This document shows positions 22,007-30,814 of a stretch of DNA of 52,184 nucleotides, piece after piece (the first letter of the stretch is position 1; every line of letters begins with the position of its first letter). This DNA is from CAZOOA01 sp964581355. Its GTDB lineage: Bacteria; Bacillota; Dethiobacteria; DTU022; UBA8154. The translations under genes and the position numbers were made by a program. The notes beneath the pieces are model-generated. The model saw nothing but the letters and a program-made list of their open reading frames with translations, did not search any database and was not told where the DNA came from. Location of the stretch: assembly GCA_964581355.1 (NCBI GenBank), contig CAZOOA010000012.1, forward strand, positions 1-52,184. The letters run 5' to 3'.

Positions 22007-23320
22007 TTATAGCACTTTTTCCAGCAGACGTTCCAGGGTTGGTTCGCCGATTTCCTGCAGCTCGTAGCGGACCCGGACTGCGGGCTTGTTCAGCTTGACA
22101 ATCCTCCGCAGGTCTATAGGGGTGGCGATAACGACCAGGTCAGCGTCGGAGCTGTTGATGGTGTTTTCCAGATCCTGCATCTGCTTTTTGCCGTAACCCA
22201 TGGCCGGCAGCAGATTTCCGATATGGGAGTACTTTTCGTAAGTTTCCTTGATTGTGTCGACAGCAAAGGGGCGGGGGTCGACCATTTCTGCGGCACCATA
22301 CTTCCTGGCGGCGATAACCCCGGCTCCGTAGAGCATTTCACCGTGGGTCAGGGTGGGGCCGTCTTCGATGACCAGCACGCGCTTGCCGCGAACCTGCTCC
22401 CCGTCTTCAATGAAGATGGGCGATGCGGCTTCAATGAGCATGGCTTCCGGGTTGATCTCCAGGGCATTCTGCCGTACTTCTTCAACGCCGCTGGAGTCGG
22501 CTGTTTCCACTTTATTGATCACGACACCGTCAGCTAAGCGCAGGTTTGCCTCTCCAGGATGGTAGTTCAGTTCATGCCCCGGGCGGTGCGGATCCACCAG
22601 GGTGATATAAACGTCTGTATCATAAAAGGAAATATCATTGTTTCCCCCATCCCAGACAATGACGTCGGCTTCTTTTTCCGCCTCGGCGAGGATTTTACCA
22701 TAGTCCACCCCGGCATAGACAATAACGCCCCGGTCGATATGGGGTTCATATTCTTCTCGCTCTTCAATGGTACACTGGTGGCGATCCATGTCATCATAAC
22801 TGGCAAAGCGCTGGCACACCTGCTGTGTCAAATCGCCATAGGGCATCGGATGGCGAATGGCCACCACCTTTTTGCCCCGGGCTTTCAGGATGTCGCAGAC
22901 CCTGCGGGTCGTCTGGCTTTTGCCGACCCCTGTACGTACGGCGGTAACAGCGACTACCGGTTTTTTTGATTTGAGCTGTGTTGTTTGCTGTCCCATCAGC
23001 CGAAAGTCGGCTCCTGCCACCATAACCATGGAAGCTTTGGACATCACATAATTATGTGATACATCGCTATAGGCGAAAACAACCTGGTCCACTTGGTGTT
23101 TTTTGATCAACTCCACCAGGTCCTCTTCAGCATGGATCGGTATTCCTTCCGGGTAAAGCTTTCCAGCCAGTTCTGCGGGGTATTCTCTTCCCTCAATATC
23201 GGGGATTTGAGTTGCGGTAAACGCGACCACTTTGTAGCGCTGGTTGTCCCGGAAATAGACGTTGAAATTGTGAAAATCGCGGCCTGCTGCCCCCATGATA
23301 ATTACCTTCTGTGGTTCCAT
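22007..23320 (-). CDS. cyclic 2,3-diphosphoglycerate synthetase-like P-loop protein
   Basis: The 437-aa protein is similar over its length to the family named for archaeal cyclic 2,3-diphosphoglycerate synthetase. The N-terminal nucleotide-binding-like segment VIIMGAAGRDFHNFNV is followed by a central P-loop TAVRTGVGKSQTTR (about 128-141), DVIVWDGGNNDISFY (about 222) and a C-terminal domain with LVIEDGPTLTHGEMLYGAG. Many anaerobic bacteria carry it without making cyclic diphosphoglycerate, so the true role may differ; it is probably an ATP- or GTP-dependent enzyme. The ATG has GGGAGG upstream. The 221 bases before it contain no gene. Confidence 0.8.
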   Translation of the reverse strand: MEPQKVIIMGAAGRDFHNFNVYFRDNQRYKVVAFTATQIPDIEGREYPAELAGKLYPEGIPIHAEEDLVELIKKHQVDQVVFAYSDVSHNYVMSKASMVMVAGADFRLMGQQTTQLKSKKPVVAVTAVRTGVGKSQTTRRVCDILKARGKKVVAIRHPMPYGDLTQQVCQRFASYDDMDRHQCTIEEREEYEPHIDRGVIVYAGVDYGKILAEAEKEADVIVWDGGNNDISFYDTDVYITLVDPHRPGHELNYHPGEANLRLADGVVINKVETADSSGVEEVRQNALEINPEAMLIEAASPIFIEDGEQVRGKRVLVIEDGPTLTHGEMLYGAGVIAARKYGAAEMVDPRPFAVDTIKETYEKYSHIGNLLPAMGYGKKQMQDLENTINSSDADLVVIATPIDLRRIVKLNKPAVRVRYELQEIGEPTLERLLEKVL

Positions 23321-23541
23321 TAGTGCTTGCCTCCCGAATGATTATTTTGTAGGTTGTTCAGTTTAGGGTAGTTTTCGCTACTTTTCTGGCATTTCCTGCC
23401 GAGAGGAAGGGAAATTGTCCAGCTATAAGGGCTAAAAAAAGATGCAGGGGTAGTTTCCCCTATTGGGCGATATAAAAACCGGTTAAAGGAAAAGCGGTTT
23501 TGGCTGACTCTTATCTTATCCCCAACATCCGTCTGCTGCAC

Positions 23542-24360
23542 TTATTGCCAGTATACCCGGGGTGCCCTGTGTTCCAGGCAGGGCAGTTCCTGGCGCACTT
23601 TTCTCACCCGCTCCCGTTCTACTGTTCCCATGGTGACTCCCTCTTGTTCCGGTGAGCGGGTAACTACAGTGCCCCAGGGGTCTACAATCATGGAGTTGCC
23701 CAAGCTTTGGTATGCCGGGGGATGGGTTCCGACCTGGTTGGGCGCGATGATATAGACCTGGTTTTCAATGGCCCTGGCCCGGAGCAGGGGCTCCCAGTGG
23801 TCTTTGCCGGTAAAGAGGGCAAAGGCTGAAGGGACAAAAATGAACTCCGCCCCTTTTAAAGTCAGTGTGCGATATAGTTCGGGGAAGCGAAGGTCGTAGC
23901 AGATGCTCATTCCCCAGCTTCCATCAGGGGTTTCAGCCACTATCGCCTCCTCTCCTGGCAGGGTCACCTTTGATTCCAGAAAACGCAAACGCCCCGGTAT
24001 TTCCACGTCAAAGAGATGCACTTTGCGATAGTAAGCTAACAGGGAGCCGTCCGGCCCGAACAGTGAAGAGGTGTTATAGCACATACCCTCCTTGGGTGAT
24101 GTTTCCAGGAAAGTTCCGCCCAGCAAATAGATGCGGTGTTCTGCTGCTTTTTTGCTCATGCGCGCTGGTAGATCACCATGTTCTAATGAGTGAGTATGGT
24201 TCATTTTTTCTTTGTTGGGGCCCAGGAAATGAAAGTATTCCGGCAGTGCCACCAGTTGGGCCCCCTGCCTTGCTGCCTGGTCGATATAGTCCAGTGCTTT
24301 GCTTATGTTTTTGTCCTCTTCTTGCTGGGCGTTCATCTGCACCAGTGCAATTTTCATCAA
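23542..24360 (-). CDS. carbon-nitrogen hydrolase (nitrilase superfamily, Nit1/omega-amidase-like)
   Basis: The 272-aa protein has the Glu-Lys-Cys triad in expected places: LPEYF (about residue 41), YRKVHLFD (about 112) and SICYDLRFPE (about 153). It resembles Nit-type amidases that hydrolyse deaminated glutathione or alpha-keto amides. ATG 24357 is as good a start as TTG 24360; GTGAGG lies upstream. The gene is just downstream of tRNA-Arg(CCG) on the same strand but separated by that tRNA's terminator. Confidence 0.88.
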   Translation of the reverse strand: MMKIALVQMNAQQEEDKNISKALDYIDQAARQGAQLVALPEYFHFLGPNKEKMNHTHSLEHGDLPARMSKKAAEHRIYLLGGTFLETSPKEGMCYNTSSLFGPDGSLLAYYRKVHLFDVEIPGRLRFLESKVTLPGEEAIVAETPDGSWGMSICYDLRFPELYRTLTLKGAEFIFVPSAFALFTGKDHWEPLLRARAIENQVYIIAPNQVGTHPPAYQSLGNSMIVDPWGTVVTRSPEQEGVTMGTVERERVRKVRQELPCLEHRAPRVYWQ

Positions 24361-24393
24361 TAATCAACCTCACTTCCCTGCTGTTTGCTGGGC

Positions 24394-24432
24394 AAAAAAA
24401 ACCAGGCGCCTCCTCTTAGGAAAGCAGCCTGG
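24394..24432 (-). terminator. terminator of tRNA-Arg(CCG)
   Basis: Minus strand: CCAGGC (24432-24427) pairs with GCCTGG (24407-24402), with TCCT/AGGA inside, followed by eight T. Confidence 0.8.
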
Positions 24433-24439
24433 TCTGGTT

Positions 24440-24514
24440 TGGTACGCCCGCAGGGATTCGAACCCCGACTTCAGGCTCCGGAGGCCTGCGTGATATCCCT
24501 TTCACCACGGGCGC
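24440..24514 (-). tRNA. tRNA-Arg (anticodon CCG)
   Basis: A 75-nt cloverleaf on the minus strand from GCGCCCG to CGGGCGT-A-CCA, CCA encoded. The anticodon stem CAGGC/GCCTG encloses CTCCGGA, so the anticodon is CCG. The T arm has GGTTCGAATCC. Confidence 0.95.
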
Positions 24515-24549
24515 ATGTTGGTAAATAATTATCATTTATACTGATCAAC

Positions 24550-24578
24550 ATAATATCATTTTGCATCTTGAAAGTCAA
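24550..24578 (-). promoter_or_regulatory. promoter of tRNA-Arg(CCG)
   Basis: Minus strand: TTGACT (24578-24573), 17-base spacer, TATTAT (24555-24550). The rest of 24579-24873 contains no gene or clear plus-strand promoter. Confidence 0.8.
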
Positions 24579-24873
24579 ATCAAACAATTATCTGCTCAGG
24601 ATGATCAGTGGTTAAGCAAGGGCGAAATAGGAAGCTCTGGCGTTTTCCTGCTTCGACGGGTACTGCCAAAAAAAGGCCTGGTCAATTGAAGATTCTTTTA
24701 TAAAAAAGAGGCTTCCAGGAAAAAATACTCAGGGAAAGATGCTATTGAAAGGACAAAAATTTGTCTTAATGATTGTCCATTACTTTTTATTTATGCTGAG
24801 CATTCCGGGTCGGGTGCAAAACACGATGTGCTGCCTGGCTGTTCAGCCGGGGGGAGGCGGGTCAACCAGGGGC

Positions 24874-27162
24874 ATGAAAAAAAAAGCTGCTTATTTTTTC
24901 TTGGCCTATCTGTTCCTGCTGAATATATTGTCAGGTGAGGCAAATGCCGGGGGAAGGGAGCAGGAATTCCAGGATGAAGGCCCCAGGGTGGTTATCCTGG
25001 TTCTGGACCGTCTGATGCTGGATGATTTGCTGGCCTACTCAGGTCCGGTCTTGCAATCTATCCTTGAAAAAAGCGCTTCAGGGCTAATGAATGTAAATAC
25101 TGCTGGAGCTCCTGGTACGGACAGCGGTTACCTGTCCATGGGGGCAGGGGCAAAACTAACTGGAAACTGGGCTGCAGGCAGGGCATACAACCGGGAGGAA
25201 ATGCTTGATGACCTGCAGGCTGCAGCTGTTTACCGGCGGCATACAGGAACAGAAAATGTGCCGGAAGGAGCAATCATTCATCTTTATGCAGAGAGCCTGA
25301 GCCAGCTAAATGAAAAACGCCCTTATCCGTTTTATATTGGCATAGCAGGGGAAGCTTTGAAAGCCGAAGGACTAAATGCAGCAGTGCTGGGCAATGCTGA
25401 CATCGACGGCGATGGACGTCACGGGGTCCTGTTGGCTATGGATGCGGCAGGCGCTGTTGGTTTTGGCGATGTCAGCAAGGCCCTGCTGCGTAAGGATCCC
25501 GAATTCCCTTATGGAGCCCGCAGTGATGCCGGAAAGTACAGTCAAATATTCGGGCAGGTTTACGAACAGAGCCGGCTCATTGTTGTAGACTGGGGTGACA
25601 CAAAGCGGATTGATGCTTACCTGCCTCATTTGTCCCTGGACAGGAGGGGGGGATTGCTGGAAGAAACTTTGCAGGAGCTGGATCTCTTTCTTGGTGAAAT
25701 GATGGGCTATTTTACCCCGGAAACCCGGATGTTGATCGTTACGCCTTCGCCTCCAGATAGTGCTGCTTCGGGGGGGATCCGGCTGGTCCCGGTCATCTTT
25801 TATAATCCCGGTCAGCAGGAGCCTGGCATACTGACCAGTGCGACAACAATGCGGTGGGGCATTGTCACTTCCCTGGATGTGGTCCCTACGGCGCTATCTA
25901 TCCTGGAGTTGGATGCTCCCGCTTTTCTCTGGGGCGCTCCCCTGGCAGTTGAAGCTGCAAAAGAGCCCCTGGTTGCCCTTGATGAAATTTCCCGGGATAC
26001 CCACCGGGTTTTCAGGCAGCGGACCCCAATCATCAGGGGATATATCCTGGCCCAGATCGTTTTATTATCAATAGGGTTTTGTAGTTTATTCAGCACACAC
26101 AGGTTCTTTGCCAGGGCCCTGTATGGCCTTTACGCCCTGCTGGGCTTTCCCCTGGCAGTTCTTTTGGCCCCTGCTTTTCCCTTTTTTCCTGCCCGCTCCC
26201 TTTACCTGAATACAGGTTTTTTGCTGCTCACAACCCTGGTTATTGTTGTTTTGTCTTTTCGTTTGTTCTCACGGCGGCTATTTCGTTTATGTTTCCTGGC
26301 TCTGCTGACTTTTTTTGCCCTGGTTGCAGATCTTCTCACGGGGGCTGCATTAATCAGCCATTCCTTTCTGGGCTATGATCCTATCGCCGGTGCCCGTTTT
26401 TACGGTATAGGTAACGAATACATGGGGGTTTTGGTGGGAGCCTTTCTGTTTGGTTATCTTGCCCTGGTGTATGGGATTAAACAAGAAAGGCAGGGCCATT
26501 TCAAGGAAGGCGAACAGTTTACGTCCCAGGGGATGTTTTTCCCTTACAAAGTCAATTACTACTTCTGGGTCTTGTTTTGCATTTTGGGTTTACTGCTGAT
26601 TTTCCTCATGGCCTCACCGCAATATGGGGCCAATTTCGGGGGTGCTATTACCTGTGGGGTTGCTATTGGATTTGTTGCGGCAGCTCTTTATCCCCGGGGA
26701 TGCCCTTTTGTTCTTTTGCCAGGAAAACCGGGAGTAAAATATGGGTGGATTATATTACTTTTTATTGGGGGCACAGGTGTATTTTTGTATCTTTTGAATG
26801 TTACGCTGCATGGTGAAGCTATCTCTCACCTGGGAAGGACCTGGGAGCTGGTCCAGGTTGGCGGATGGGAAGAGCTGGAAAACGTAATCAGGCGAAAAGC
26901 GGAAACGAATCTACGGCTTTTGCGCTATTCGATTTGGAGCAGGATCTTTCTTTTCCTGGTTGCCGTACTGACAATTTTAACTTTTTACCCGGCAGGATTA
27001 ATGAAAAAAATATTTGGCCGTCACCCATTTTTCAGGGTAGCATTGGGAGGTATTATTGCTGGTGGCATCACGGCACTGCTGGCGAATGATTCCGGCGTGG
27101 TTGCAGCAGCGACTACGATGCTCTATGGTGTAGTTCCGCTGTTTCTGTTAGAAAAGGACTAA
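24874..27162 (+). CDS. polytopic membrane protein with extracytoplasmic alkaline-phosphatase-like domain
   Basis: From the ATG at 24874 the product has 762 aa and opens with a clean signal peptide (KKKAAYFFLAYLFLLNILSG, processed after ANA). The reading frame is open back to an ATG at 24739, but that would put 45 odd residues before the signal. Residues about 35-370 look like an alkaline-phosphatase/sulfatase-type fold (VVILVLDRLMLDDL; AGAPGTDSGYLSMGAG around the likely nucleophile; SLDVVPTALSIL). About ten membrane helices follow to the C-terminus. The pairing suggests a surface phosphatase or phosphotransferase in envelope biogenesis, but no substrate can be assigned. Confidence 0.75.
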   Translation: MKKKAAYFFLAYLFLLNILSGEANAGGREQEFQDEGPRVVILVLDRLMLDDLLAYSGPVLQSILEKSASGLMNVNTAGAPGTDSGYLSMGAGAKLTGNWAAGRAYNREEMLDDLQAAAVYRRHTGTENVPEGAIIHLYAESLSQLNEKRPYPFYIGIAGEALKAEGLNAAVLGNADIDGDGRHGVLLAMDAAGAVGFGDVSKALLRKDPEFPYGARSDAGKYSQIFGQVYEQSRLIVVDWGDTKRIDAYLPHLSLDRRGGLLEETLQELDLFLGEMMGYFTPETRMLIVTPSPPDSAASGGIRLVPVIFYNPGQQEPGILTSATTMRWGIVTSLDVVPTALSILELDAPAFLWGAPLAVEAAKEPLVALDEISRDTHRVFRQRTPIIRGYILAQIVLLSIGFCSLFSTHRFFARALYGLYALLGFPLAVLLAPAFPFFPARSLYLNTGFLLLTTLVIVVLSFRLFSRRLFRLCFLALLTFFALVADLLTGAALISHSFLGYDPIAGARFYGIGNEYMGVLVGAFLFGYLALVYGIKQERQGHFKEGEQFTSQGMFFPYKVNYYFWVLFCILGLLLIFLMASPQYGANFGGAITCGVAIGFVAAALYPRGCPFVLLPGKPGVKYGWIILLFIGGTGVFLYLLNVTLHGEAISHLGRTWELVQVGGWEELENVIRRKAETNLRLLRYSIWSRIFLFLVAVLTILTFYPAGLMKKIFGRHPFFRVALGGIIAGGITALLANDSGVVAAATTMLYGVVPLFLLEKD

Positions 27163-27308
27163 TTTTTTTCTTTTTGCAGGAGATCCAAACTCTTACATGG
27201 AAATATAGTGAACTGGAACCTCAGGATGTGGTAGGTAGAGGGAGAAGAGGTAGGGAGAAAAAGAGCATTATTTCGAAGAGCATCTTTTTAATGAAAGGAA
27301 TGGATGGG

Positions 27309-28604
27309 TTGGATTCACTACAAAGCAAAAAACTGACGGGAAATATTCAGGCCCACCTTTTCCCGACAAAAAAGTTTAAGACGGTACTGATTACAGTATT
27401 TATTCAGCAGGCCCTGGAAAAAGACTCAGCGGCCAAAACGGCTTTATTACCAGCTGTTTTGGAGCGGGGCACCAGCAATTACCCCACGTTTATGGACCTG
27501 AAAAGGGAACTGGAAATGCTTTACGGGGCCTCCCTGGGTTCGGATGTGGTAAAAAAAGGCGAGCGCCAGGTTGTTTCATTTTCCCTGGAAGTGGTTCATG
27601 ATCGTTTTACCCCGGGAGAGCAGTTATTCAAAGAAGGACTTTCGATCTTGAAAAGTGTTTTGACAGACCCGCTTCTGGATAACGGGTCTTTTAAGCAAGA
27701 GTATGTTGAACAGGAAAAGGACCAGTTAAGGAAGGAGATCGAGGGCCTGATCAACGATAAAGTTAGTTATGCCCTGGAGCGCTGCGTCCAGGAAATGTGC
27801 AAGCAAGAGCGTTACGGGATATACAAGTATGGCGATGCGGAAACACTCAAAGTGGTTTCCCCGCGGGAACTTTACAGTTATTACCAGGAGCTTTTTAGGC
27901 GGAGTCCTGTAGATGTATTTGTGGTGGGTGACTTTGAGCCGGAAGAAGCTTTTCGGTTACTGGAACAATCCCTTGTTTTTTCCCGCTCTTCAACATCATC
28001 ATCGCTTCCATTTATCGAACAAAATCATTTTCGAAAAGAACCGCTCCAGCATGTGGAAAAGCTTCCTGTAAACCAGGCTAAATTAACCCTGGGTTACCGT
28101 GTAAATACAGTTTACCAGGATGAAGATTACCCGGCCATGATGTTTTACAACGGGATCCTGGGCGGTTTTCCCCATTCCAAGCTGTTCCAAAATGTTCGGG
28201 AAAAGGCCAGCCTGGCCTATTATGCTTTTTCCCGGCTGGATAAGCTAAAAGGAATCCAGTTGATTGGCTCGGGCATAGAGGTAGATAATTACCAGAAAGC
28301 GCTGGATATCATCCAGGAGCAGGTGGATTCGCTCAAACAGGGGAAAATCACCAGCGATGAACTGGAGAATACCCGCAGAGGCCTGATTAATCAACTTAAG
28401 GTGATCGCAGACAGTCCTTTTGCCCTGGTCAATTACTTTCTGGATGCCCTGGTTGGGCAGCGCCGTGGGAATGTGGAAGATTTAATCGGGGAAATTGAAC
28501 GGGTCCAGGCAAAGGATGTTGTTGAGGCAGCTCAAAAAGTCAGCCTGGACACCATCTACTTTCTCAGGCCTGTTAATGGAGAAGGAGGTCGAAACAACTC
28601 ATGA
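27309..28604 (+). CDS. M16 peptidase-like protein, YmfF/YfmF family (inactive partner)
   Basis: Using the TTG at 27309 (AAAGGA 9 bases upstream) gives 431 aa, matching the family and starting just before NIQAHLFPTKKFKT, the usual N-terminal strand. The frame is open upstream to a TTG at 27174 but without a ribosome-binding site. The protein has the two-lobed insulinase fold, but the zinc motif HxxEH is absent at the expected place (LPAVLERGTSNYPTF). Such proteins pair with an active-site M16 partner, here the next gene. Genes of this pair have been connected to EF-P modification in Bacillus subtilis. It overlaps the partner by 4 bases. Confidence 0.85.
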   Translation: MDSLQSKKLTGNIQAHLFPTKKFKTVLITVFIQQALEKDSAAKTALLPAVLERGTSNYPTFMDLKRELEMLYGASLGSDVVKKGERQVVSFSLEVVHDRFTPGEQLFKEGLSILKSVLTDPLLDNGSFKQEYVEQEKDQLRKEIEGLINDKVSYALERCVQEMCKQERYGIYKYGDAETLKVVSPRELYSYYQELFRRSPVDVFVVGDFEPEEAFRLLEQSLVFSRSSTSSSLPFIEQNHFRKEPLQHVEKLPVNQAKLTLGYRVNTVYQDEDYPAMMFYNGILGGFPHSKLFQNVREKASLAYYAFSRLDKLKGIQLIGSGIEVDNYQKALDIIQEQVDSLKQGKITSDELENTRRGLINQLKVIADSPFALVNYFLDALVGQRRGNVEDLIGEIERVQAKDVVEAAQKVSLDTIYFLRPVNGEGGRNNS

Positions 28605-29899
28605 AATGGCAGATAAAAGAGAATCAAACTATCCAGGAAAAAGTATTTGTTGCCGATCTTTCTCCCGGCCCGGCCCTGTATGTTTTACCCCGGGAAGGGT
28701 TTAACAAAAAGTATGCAATTTTTTCCACCCGGTTTGGTTCGATAGATAACTGCTTTATGGTGAAGCAAAACGGTGAAAAGAAAAAAGTTTCGGTGCCCGA
28801 TGGGGTGGCCCATTTCCTGGAGCACAAACTGTTTGATAATGAGGATGGCAATATTTTTGACCGGTTTGCCGAATATGGTGCCTCTCCCAACGCTTTTACC
28901 ACTTTTACGCATACCACGTACTTGTTCTCCTGCACGGATTTTTTTGAAGAGAACCTGGGCCTGCTGTTGGAGTTTGTGCAAAGCCCATACTTTACCGAAG
29001 AAAGTGTGGCCAAAGAACAGGGTATCATCCAGCAGGAAATCATGATGTACCAGGATAACCCTGACTGGAGAGTTTTTTTCAACCTGCTGGGTGCGCTGTA
29101 CCATGAACATCCTGTCCGCAAGGATATTGCCGGTGACGTGGAAAGCATCAGTCGAATTACCCGGGATGTTTTATATACCTGCTACAACACCTTTTACCAC
29201 CCGGCCAACATGGCCATTTTTGTTACCGGTGACCTGTCCCCGGACCAGGTTTTAAAGCAGGTGACAGATGACCTGGAACGTCGATCAATTAACGGTTCGC
29301 AGGATATAGAACGTTGTTACCCCGGGGAAAATGCTTCAGTAAACCAGCGAAAAGTGACCCAGGAACTGTCAGTTTCCCAGCCGATGTTATACATGGGCTT
29401 TAAGGATACTTATTCCTACCTGGAGGGACGTGAACTGTTGGTTCGCGACCTGGTCTCAGAGCTGCTCTTAGAGATGATTTTCAGTAAAAGTGAACCCCTT
29501 TATACCCGGCTTTACGAAGAAGGGTTGATTGACGAGCGTTTTTCAGCGGGATTTGTGGCGGAATGCTCTTATGGTTATACGATAATGGGAGGAAAAACGA
29601 AGGATCCAGACCTGTTACACCAGAGGATCCTGGAAGGAATTCATCAGATCAAAAAAGAAGGTTTAAAAGAAGAAAGCTTTGCAAGGCATCGGCGTAAAAT
29701 GCAGGGTGAATTTTTGAAGAGCTTCAACTCGCTGGAGTTTATTGCCAATAATTTCCTGGCAAACCGTTTTCGGGGAGTCGACCTGTTTGAAATTGTTGAT
29801 GCCCTGGAGCGTATTTCATTTCAAGATATTGAATCCAGGCTGCACGAACACCTGAACGAGGAATTACATGCAGTATCGATTATCAACCCGCTTGATTAA
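28601..29899 (+). CDS. M16 zinc peptidase, YmfH/YfmH family
   Basis: The 432-aa protein has the inverted zinc motif HFLEHKLF (His-x-x-Glu-His, about residues 71-75) followed by the downstream Glu region (EQGIIQQEIMMYQD). It is the catalytic member of the YmfF/YmfH pair, which probably forms a heterodimer. It is translationally coupled to the previous gene by an ATGA overlap. It is followed by degV after 32 bases. Confidence 0.88.
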   Translation: MKWQIKENQTIQEKVFVADLSPGPALYVLPREGFNKKYAIFSTRFGSIDNCFMVKQNGEKKKVSVPDGVAHFLEHKLFDNEDGNIFDRFAEYGASPNAFTTFTHTTYLFSCTDFFEENLGLLLEFVQSPYFTEESVAKEQGIIQQEIMMYQDNPDWRVFFNLLGALYHEHPVRKDIAGDVESISRITRDVLYTCYNTFYHPANMAIFVTGDLSPDQVLKQVTDDLERRSINGSQDIERCYPGENASVNQRKVTQELSVSQPMLYMGFKDTYSYLEGRELLVRDLVSELLLEMIFSKSEPLYTRLYEEGLIDERFSAGFVAECSYGYTIMGGKTKDPDLLHQRILEGIHQIKKEGLKEESFARHRRKMQGEFLKSFNSLEFIANNFLANRFRGVDLFEIVDALERISFQDIESRLHEHLNEELHAVSIINPLD

Positions 29900-29931
29900 T
29901 TTAAGGGGAGTGTCTTGAGGAGGTCATAGAT

Positions 29932-30801
29932 ATGATGAAAATTGGTATTGTGACAGATAGTGTTTCCAACCTCCCGCAGGAATTCCAGGAGAAGGAAAAT
30001 ATAAAGGTGTTGCCGGTGACGATCCGCTTTGGAAATGAGGTCTACCAGGAAGGAGTAAACTTGCTCCCCCAGGATTTTTACCGCATGTTGGAAACCGTTG
30101 ATGAGGTCCCCTGGATCTCCGCGCCTGCTTCCCGTGAATTTTTGGAAATGTTTGAATCCATGCGACAGGAAGGCTTTGAAGGTGCAGTCTGTATTTTAAG
30201 CTGTCGGATCTGTCAAAGCTATAACCAGGTTTGTGAAGCAAGAGATTTTGCCCGTCCCTTTCCTGCGGTGGTGGTTGACAGTCATTTAGCGACTATGAGC
30301 CAGGGATTTATGGTCATGGAGGCGGCTCGGGCGGCTGAACAGGGGCTGGCCATCACCGATATTGTGGAAAGAGTTTGGCAGATAAGAAAACAGGTTCATT
30401 TTTACGGTCTCGCCGGTATGCTTCACTACCTGGTCCGTTCAGGACACCTGAGCAAAGGATCGGCTTACATGAAAGCCCTGTTAAATATTCAGCAGTTGAT
30501 CACAATTGACAAAGAAACGGGAGAATTTATACCTGCGGGGAAAGTTAAGCATCGGCAGGGGGGGTACGATTTTATCAAAAATCAAATGGAGCAGGCCGCT
30601 GCTTCCGGGGGCAAATTGCATGCAGCCGTCCTGCATGCCAATGAAGCAGATGAGGCAGACAGGCTGTACCAATCTTTATCCGGTTCTCTGGATTGCGCAG
30701 AAATTTATCTCCAGGATTTATCGCCTGCAGTTGTATGTCACTTGGGCCCGGGAGTTGTTGGCGCCAGTTATTTTGTAGAAAACGGCTCTGGCCAACAGTA
30801 G
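29932..30801 (+). CDS. DegV family fatty-acid-binding protein
   Basis: The 289-aa protein has the DegV pattern: IGIVTDSVSNLP at the N-terminus, LPVTIRFGNEVYQEGVNL, the PWISAPAS fatty-acid-site loop, the ILSCRICQSYNQ segment, and a C-terminal LGPGVVGASYF. Such proteins bind acyl chains for fatty-acid kinases (FakB-like). ATG 29932 and 29935 are both possible; GGAGG lies upstream. No fakA gene is in the window. Confidence 0.9.
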   Translation: MMKIGIVTDSVSNLPQEFQEKENIKVLPVTIRFGNEVYQEGVNLLPQDFYRMLETVDEVPWISAPASREFLEMFESMRQEGFEGAVCILSCRICQSYNQVCEARDFARPFPAVVVDSHLATMSQGFMVMEAARAAEQGLAITDIVERVWQIRKQVHFYGLAGMLHYLVRSGHLSKGSAYMKALLNIQQLITIDKETGEFIPAGKVKHRQGGYDFIKNQMEQAAASGGKLHAAVLHANEADEADRLYQSLSGSLDCAEIYLQDLSPAVVCHLGPGVVGASYFVENGSGQQ

Positions 30802-30814
30802 CGGAGGTGCAGGA

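Noticed and set aside
22223..23323. Several long open frames on the plus strand opposite the cDPG-synthetase-like gene
   Set aside because: They are antisense shadows of a GC-rich coding region without ribosome-binding sites or homology.
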